64,000 nt of DNA from SFEL01 sp963640685 (GTDB taxonomy: Bacteria > Bacillota > Clostridia > Christensenellales > CAG-138), in contig CAVIAA010000001.1 of NCBI GenBank assembly GCA_963640685.1, positions 106,207 through 170,206 of the forward strand, written 5' to 3'. A model generated the notes under the pieces. That model saw nothing but the letters and a program-made list of their open reading frames with translations, was not told where the DNA came from and ran no database searches. Of the stretch, positions 59,028 to 64,000 are shown piece after piece. A program made the translations under genes and the position numbers. Position 1 is the stretch's first letter. The number at the start of each line of letters is the position of its first letter.

Positions 59028-60602
59028 ATGAAGCTATCTCGCAAAAATACGATATGCCTGCTGCTGACGCTCATTATAGCTGCGGCCGCCTTCGGCTGCT
59101 CCGGCAGCAACGATGCCGTACCGGAAATGACCCTCAGCAGCTATGTTCCGAGCAGGGAGACAGAGCCGGCTACCTTTACGGCACAGCTGTATTTTGTCTC
59201 GGATGACGGGCTGCGTCTTTCAGTAGAGGAAAGGGAGGTGCGGTACACCGACGGCATGAGCAGGGCAGAGGCGGCGATACGCGCCCTCATAGACGGGCCG
59301 GAAAGCACGGTGCTCAACAGGTCTGTTCCGGTGAATATGCTGCTGCAGCGAGTCGAACCGTCTTACGATACCTGCAACGTATACCTTCTGTCCTCATATA
59401 CGCCGGATGCGAGGGAATGGATGACGGCGCGGGCGGCGATCGCGGCTACGGTATATGCCTGCGAAGGGATAGACTCGGTGAACCTGTATCTAAACGGTAT
59501 GGCACCTGCATATTACGGCAGGGCGATGGGAGCGAGCACGCCGATAAGCAGCACGCTGGATTCGTATATAGTCGGGCTCCAGCAGGAGTTTAAGGAGATC
59601 GCAGACGGTATTGGGACCGAGGCGGGAGTATACGAAACAAGGCTGGCTACGCTGTACTTTACCGATAGCGAGGGCAAGCTGCTCATAGCAAAAAATACAG
59701 TGCTCAATTATGACAGCTCCGAGGGGGGGGCGGCAATAGCTGCGCTGCTGATAAACAAGCTGCTGGATGGTGCCGATGAACTGGAGGCGGTGCTGCCGGC
59801 GGATATGACGCTGCAGACACAGGTGCGCCTCGTGCCGGAAAAGAGCTTTTCGGCCGGAGAGACGGTGCCGGGAGACAGCGACATACCGCATCCCGGGGAG
59901 ATAATACAGGTCGAGCCGGAGCAGCAGGAGGATCTTGGCCTTACGCAGGGCGAGCCGATGATAGCCGAGGTGCTGCTCAGGAAGCCTGACGGCAGCTACA
60001 ATGAAAATACGGTCTGCGGCGCGGTAACGCTGACCCTTACGGGCTACATACCCGATATTCAGGGGGTGGCGATAAGCGTTATCGACGATGACGGCGTTGT
60101 AACGTCGCTTTCAGTGGGAGAATACTTTACACGCGAGGATTTTTCCGGCAGTATAGGCCAGATAGTGTATATGGCGTACCCGAGCAGCGAGGGCAATTTG
60201 CTTTACAGGGTGTCGCGCGCGGTGCCGGGGGTTGACTCGTATGACCCTATGGCACTGCTCAGGGAGCTTCTTGCGGGGCCCGCAGGACAGGGCGTGAGCT
60301 GCGGCCCGTTTACCGAGGAAGATATAAAGGACGTATACAAGACCGGCAGCACCGTTGTGGTGGATTGGAAGGCCGGCTTTGCCGAGAAGCTCAGGCAGTA
60401 CATAGCGGATGACAGCGTTGACGCACCGCCGAAGGATACGCGGGAGCGTATGTTCATATACAGCGTCGTCAATACGCTGACCGAAATAGAGGGCATAGGC
60501 CGGGTATGGATGCTGGAGGACGGCAAAAAGCTCGGCAGCATAGGTGAGCTGTACCTTGGCAACAGCCTTATGCGCAACCCCGGCATACTCGTGGACGAAT
60601 AA
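59028..60602 (+). CDS. large lipoprotein with repeated GerMN-like domains
   Basis: 524 residues, lipobox FGC (Cys at about 24). At least two and perhaps three GerMN-like units: about 45-155 (FTAQLYFVSDDGLRLSVEERE, AAIRALIDGPE, VNLYLNG), about 200-300 (LATLYFTDSEGKLLIAKNTV) and about 385-515 (IVYMAYPSSEGNLLYRVSR, FIYSVVNTLTEIEGIGRVWML). The last ends in DGKKLGSIGELYLGNSLMRN as in GerM. Two bases after the preceding lipoprotein. Both are probably surface exposed. Confidence 0.85.
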   Translation: MKLSRKNTICLLLTLIIAAAAFGCSGSNDAVPEMTLSSYVPSRETEPATFTAQLYFVSDDGLRLSVEEREVRYTDGMSRAEAAIRALIDGPESTVLNRSVPVNMLLQRVEPSYDTCNVYLLSSYTPDAREWMTARAAIAATVYACEGIDSVNLYLNGMAPAYYGRAMGASTPISSTLDSYIVGLQQEFKEIADGIGTEAGVYETRLATLYFTDSEGKLLIAKNTVLNYDSSEGGAAIAALLINKLLDGADELEAVLPADMTLQTQVRLVPEKSFSAGETVPGDSDIPHPGEIIQVEPEQQEDLGLTQGEPMIAEVLLRKPDGSYNENTVCGAVTLTLTGYIPDIQGVAISVIDDDGVVTSLSVGEYFTREDFSGSIGQIVYMAYPSSEGNLLYRVSRAVPGVDSYDPMALLRELLAGPAGQGVSCGPFTEEDIKDVYKTGSTVVVDWKAGFAEKLRQYIADDSVDAPPKDTRERMFIYSVVNTLTEIEGIGRVWMLEDGKKLGSIGELYLGNSLMRNPGILVDE

Positions 60603-60617
60603 AGAAAGACAAATACC

Positions 60618-61733
60618 GTGAAAAAAGAGTTTTCCGAAGGAAAGATAGTGCTTGGAATGTCCGGCGGGGTGGATTCCTCCGTCGCCGCCCTGCTTTTGAA
60701 GAGGCAGGGCTATGACGTGATAGGCGTTTTTATGAAAAACTGGGAGGAAAAGGACGAGAACGGCGTATGTACCGCAACGGCGGACTATGAGGATGTTCGG
60801 CGGGTCGCGGATGAGGTCGGCATACCCTACTACACTGTTAATTTTGCAAAGGAGTATACCGACAGGGTATTTTCGTACTTTCTTGAGGAATACTCTGCCG
60901 GCCGTACGCCGAACCCTGATGTGCTTTGCAACTGCGAGATAAAGTTCAGGGCCTTTTTGGATTTTGCAATGGGCTTGGATGCTGCGGCGATAGCCACCGG
61001 GCATTACGCCAGAACCGATAGGTCACGCGGGTATACGCGGCTGCTGCGCGCGTATGACCAGGGGAAGGATCAAACATATTTTCTTGCGGGGCTTAACCAG
61101 CATCAGCTGAGCAGAGTGCTGTTTCCTGTCGGAGAGATGCAAAAGGGTGACCTTAGGCGCGTGGCTGCAGAGGCCGGGCTCGCAACGGCACAAAAGAAGG
61201 ATTCCACCGGCATATGCTTTATAGGCGAACGCAACTTTAAAAAATTTCTGATGCAGTACCTCCCCGCAAAGCCCGGGGACATGATCGACCTATCCGGCAG
61301 GGTGATAGGCAGGCACGACGGGCTGATGTACTATACCCTCGGGCAGCGCCGCGGCCTCGGCATAGGCGGGAAGAAGGAGGGCAGCGGGGAAAGCTGGTTC
61401 GTAATAGGCAAGGATATGGAAAAGAACCGGCTGATAGTTCAGCAGGGGGAGCATGAGGAGCTTTATTCCCTTGGGCTGGAAGCGGGGAAGGTGAGCTTCA
61501 TAGCGGGTGAGCCGCCGGCGCAGCAGTTTGAGTGTACGGCAAAGTTCCGCTACCGCCAGAGCGATCAGCGCGTAAAGGTAACCATGCACGGCGACGGCTG
61601 CACCGTGGATTTTGCAGAGCCGCAGCGGGCGGTAACGCCGGGGCAGTGGGTTGTGCTTTACGATGGCGATGAGTGCCTCGGCGGCGGATCTATCGACAGC
61701 ACAAGGCCGATGAAGGAGATTAGGATTGGATAA
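60618..61733 (+). CDS. mnmA: tRNA-uridine 2-sulfurtransferase MnmA
   Basis: Thiolates U34 of Lys, Glu and Gln tRNAs. 371 residues, GTG start. PP-loop GMSGGVDSSVAALLLK, catalytic cysteines in NPDVLCNCEIKF and DSTGICFIGE, and GLMYYTLGQRRGLGIGG. It follows the GerMN operon by 15 bases and overlaps the next small gene by 8 bases. Confidence 0.97.
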   Translation: MKKEFSEGKIVLGMSGGVDSSVAALLLKRQGYDVIGVFMKNWEEKDENGVCTATADYEDVRRVADEVGIPYYTVNFAKEYTDRVFSYFLEEYSAGRTPNPDVLCNCEIKFRAFLDFAMGLDAAAIATGHYARTDRSRGYTRLLRAYDQGKDQTYFLAGLNQHQLSRVLFPVGEMQKGDLRRVAAEAGLATAQKKDSTGICFIGERNFKKFLMQYLPAKPGDMIDLSGRVIGRHDGLMYYTLGQRRGLGIGGKKEGSGESWFVIGKDMEKNRLIVQQGEHEELYSLGLEAGKVSFIAGEPPAQQFECTAKFRYRQSDQRVKVTMHGDGCTVDFAEPQRAVTPGQWVVLYDGDECLGGGSIDSTRPMKEIRIG

Positions 61734-62121
61734 GGCAAAAGGCAAAAAGAAAATAGTAATTGCGATACTCGTTGCTTTGTTTGTCGTGCTGGGGGTATGG
61801 CTGCTGATATTCGGCGGAAAGCGGGACGATGTAGTCATAACGGAGTATTCCGTCTCTGCCGATGGCAGCGAAATGACGCTGAAGGCGTCTGTTGCCAGCA
61901 GCGCAGGGTACTTGAGAAAGATAACCGTTAGCTATGATGATGACGCCGTGCTGGTGGATTTTTATTCAACATTCGGAATAAATAACCCAATCGGCGCAAA
62001 AAGCGAGTTCGCAGTGCCGCTCAGGTCAGACAGCGAGATAGTATGCATCAATTGCGGCGACAGCTATTACGCGGCCTTCGCAAAGGACGATGACGGCCAA
62101 TGGTATAGGTACGCAAGGTGA
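61726..62121 (+). CDS. small membrane-anchored protein of unknown function
   Basis: 131 residues with a TTG start coupled to mnmA. Lys-rich N-terminus, one membrane segment (about 10-29) and an extracellular beta-rich domain (VVITEYSVSADGSEMTLKASVASSAGYLRK-like, ending near DGQWYRYAR). I do not recognise a family. It is followed by a good terminator, so it is probably a real gene. Confidence 0.7.
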   Translation: MDKAKGKKKIVIAILVALFVVLGVWLLIFGGKRDDVVITEYSVSADGSEMTLKASVASSAGYLRKITVSYDDDAVLVDFYSTFGINNPIGAKSEFAVPLRSDSEIVCINCGDSYYAAFAKDDDGQWYRYAR

Positions 62122-62130
62122 ATTAAAAAA

Positions 62131-62154
62131 AGGCAGGACAGCTCCTGCCTTTTT
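62131..62154. terminator. bidirectional terminator
   Basis: Eight-pair stem AGGCAGGA/TCCTGCCT with loop CAGC and A/T tracts on both sides. Confidence 0.9.
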
Positions 62155-62169
62155 CTATGCGTGCCGCTT

Positions 62170-62421
62170 TTAACCCTTCAGCCCTCTGGACTGGCGATCC
62201 ATGTCCTCAATGACTATGTCGTATATTTCGCCGAGGGTGGCGCAGTATTCCAGAACCTTCCAGGGCTCGTTTGTGTGGAAATGGACCTTTACCAGCGGCC
62301 CACCGCCGACAGCGAGGAGACAGTCGCCCTTGAAGTTCTCGGTAAAGTAGTCGCTGATGACATCCTCGTCAAGGTCATCGCCCTCGATGAGAAGCTGGGT
62401 GTCGTACCTGTACTCTAACAT
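62170..62421 (-). CDS. standalone FakA/Dak-kinase C-terminal-like domain protein
   Basis: 83 residues. LEYRYDTQLLIEGDDLDEDVISDYF, GDCLLAVGGGPLVKVHFHTNEPWKVLEYCA and GEIYDIVIEDMDRQ match a segment near the C-terminus of FakA-type fatty acid/dihydroxyacetone kinases. The kinase (Dak2) domain is missing. Such short proteins occur on their own in Clostridia, so this is probably a family, not a fragment of a broken gene. Downstream of murI on the same transcript; role unknown. Confidence 0.75.
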   Translation of the reverse strand: MLEYRYDTQLLIEGDDLDEDVISDYFTENFKGDCLLAVGGGPLVKVHFHTNEPWKVLEYCATLGEIYDIVIEDMDRQSRGLKG

Positions 62422-62447
62422 GATTTACGTCCTTTCAGTGTTAATTA

Positions 62448-63236
62448 TTAATTATTTTGCCTGAGCAGCTTTTCAAATATGGGCAGTAACCGTTCCCTGT
62501 CGCCGCTGGTCAGGAACTCAACCTCGCCGTGGTTACTTTGGCTTTTAAGGCCATTGCTGTCCAGCACGCGGGACAGCTGCTTAACGGTTCCTTCACTGCC
62601 GTCAATAAGGGAGCAGCTTCCCTTCAGGTGCTTTTCCGCGTTGCGGCGGAAGGCGCCTTTTATGAAAGGGTAATGCGTGCAGCCGAGCACGATAGCATCG
62701 ACCTCAAAGCCCTCATATGGGGCAAAGTAGCGGTCAAAAAGGTCGTCGTAGCCATCGTCCGCGAATATGCCGGCCTCCACCCGTTCGACAATGCCGGGGC
62801 AGGGTATATTCACTACGCGATTTGGATCCGGCATACGCGCCTGAAGAGCAAGATAGCGGTTTAGCCGCGTCGTTGCAAGTGTGGCCATCATGAATACCTT
62901 GCCGGTGCCAGGAAGGGCACAGGCGGGCTTAATGGCGGGCTCAATGCTTATTATAGGTATCGAGCGCTGCTTCATCAGCTGGCGCACCTTGGAAACCGAG
63001 GCGGCGGTCGCGGTGTTGCAGGCGATGAGTATGGCCTTTACATCGAGCGCGAGCAGCCGGTCGATGCAGGCCATCGTAAGCTCGGTTATCTCGCTGTCGC
63101 TCTTGTCACCATAGGGCGCGTTAAGGTTATCGCCGTAGTATATATATCTTTCGTTTGGGAGAAGACGCAGAGCCTCGCGCAGCACGCTTGCGCCGCCCAG
63201 CCCCGAGTCAAACACCCCGATAGGTCGTTCGGACAT
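62448..63236 (-). CDS. murI: glutamate racemase
   Basis: Supplies D-glutamate for peptidoglycan. 262 residues; start at ATG 63236 after GGAGG. Catalytic cysteines are in IACNTATAASV and VLGCTHYPFIKG; GVFDSGLGG and YYGDNLNAPYG complete the pattern. Located between the rRNA promoter region and the small Dak-like gene. Confidence 0.97.
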   Translation of the reverse strand: MSERPIGVFDSGLGGASVLREALRLLPNERYIYYGDNLNAPYGDKSDSEITELTMACIDRLLALDVKAILIACNTATAASVSKVRQLMKQRSIPIISIEPAIKPACALPGTGKVFMMATLATTRLNRYLALQARMPDPNRVVNIPCPGIVERVEAGIFADDGYDDLFDRYFAPYEGFEVDAIVLGCTHYPFIKGAFRRNAEKHLKGSCSLIDGSEGTVKQLSRVLDSNGLKSQSNHGEVEFLTSGDRERLLPIFEKLLRQNN

Positions 63237-63269
63237 CTGGTGCCTCCATGCTAATGAATGACAAGACAT

Positions 63270-63298
63270 ATTATAACTCTAAAAATACATATATGCAA
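63270..63298 (-). promoter_or_regulatory. murI promoter
   Basis: Minus strand TTGCAT (complement of 63293-63298), 17 bases, TATAAT (complement of 63270-63275). Confidence 0.7.
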
Positions 63299-63374
63299 AT
63301 ATCCAGCAAATCAGGCAAAAAAACGACATTGGAAAAATTCGGGCAAAAAAATCAAATAAAATTCAAAAAACCGG

Positions 63375-63403
63375 TTGACAAAGAGGGAAGGGTTTGGTAA
63401 TAT
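63375..63403 (+). promoter_or_regulatory. rRNA operon promoter
   Basis: TTGACA (63375-63380), 17 bases, TAATAT (63398-63403), preceded by an A-rich stretch (about 63335-63370) that can serve as an UP element. Confidence 0.85.
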
Positions 63404-63409
63404 AAACAA

Positions 63410-63623
63410 GCTGTCGCGCAAGACGAAAGGAAACGCGGGGCGCGCACCTTGAAAACTATATAGTGCAAATAGACGAAGAAACGCGATTCCAAGAGAGCGA
63501 CCGAGCGGTACCGCCCGAGATAAAAAGAGGAAAGGGTACTGCAAAGGTCGAGTGAGATTGAAAGATCAAATAAGGCCAGAATTCAAGGAAGAGAATGAGG
63601 TCACGGAAGTGACATCAGGATTT
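63410..63623 (+). other. 16S rRNA 5' leader
   Basis: About 210 bases of transcribed leader without a protein gene. It contains CCTTGAAAACTATATAG (63451-63467), a stretch like the one often seen before rRNA genes in Firmicutes, a palindrome GCGGTACCGC (63505-63514) and GTCAC-GGAA-GTGAC (about 63600-63613), the likely start of the RNase III processing stem. Confidence 0.65.

Positions 63624-64000
<377 letters not shown>

Overview
The window reads as chromosomal DNA of an anaerobic, endospore-forming Clostridia member (Firmicutes). Evidence: spoIIGA-sigE, sigG and spoIIAA-spoIIAB-sigF are all present; there is an oxygen-sensitive glycyl-radical enzyme (HypD) with its activase; L27 has the Firmicutes cleavable N-terminus with its Prp protease beside it; and purine-rich ribosome binding sites precede most genes. 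The 5' part of a 16S rRNA gene closes the window. Its V1-V2 region reminded me of Christensenellales-like gut Clostridia, but I could not run a database comparison. Hydroxyproline use suggests a host-associated habitat. I see no prophage, insertion sequence, CRISPR array or tRNA gene.

Layout. 0-8 kb: division and early mother-cell sporulation genes (ftsA, ftsZ, asnA, spoIIGA, sigE), a PerR-like regulator with its own promoter and operator, a zinc-ribbon gene preceded by a structured RNA, a YwlG-family gene and the ribosome hibernation factor. 8-15 kb: pth, mfd, a PrsA-like foldase, rqcP and a fused ispDF. 15-23.7 kb: two peptide-salvage modules, each with a regulator: GntR/isoaspartyl dipeptidase/YfcC carrier, and N-acyl-D-amino-acid deacylase/YhdT/sodium symporter with a divergent LysR. 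23.7-31.8 kb: sigG, a secreted ComEC-like hydrolase, the rplU-prp-rpmA operon, a DNA glycosylase, a PHP protein, an iron alcohol dehydrogenase, deoC and the spoIIA operon. 31.8-34.5 kb: divergent mtaD and ahcY, both acting on S-adenosylhomocysteine. 34.5-43.9 kb, mostly minus strand: holA-comEC-ridA, rimI-tsaB-tsaE-tgt-queA, and an LCP-ybaK-aldo/keto reductase operon. 44-49.3 kb: hypE-hypD-proC, a complete route from trans-4-hydroxyproline to proline, with a divergent LysR gene. 49.4-54.1 kb: nth, obg, yhbY, an orphan membrane protein, a nadD-yqeK fusion and rsfS. 54.2-63.2 kb: dacF with an Arg/Ser-rich tail, a two-component system in one operon with two GerMN lipoproteins, mnmA, two small proteins and murI. 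63.3-64 kb: the rRNA promoter, leader and 16S start.

The observations I rate highest are the structured RNA at 6271-6499 (possibly of the raiA type), the response regulator-kinase-GerMN-GerMN operon that parallels actinobacterial MtrAB-LpqB, the paired salvage modules for damaged or D-configured peptides, and ComEC separated from its hydrolase domain.
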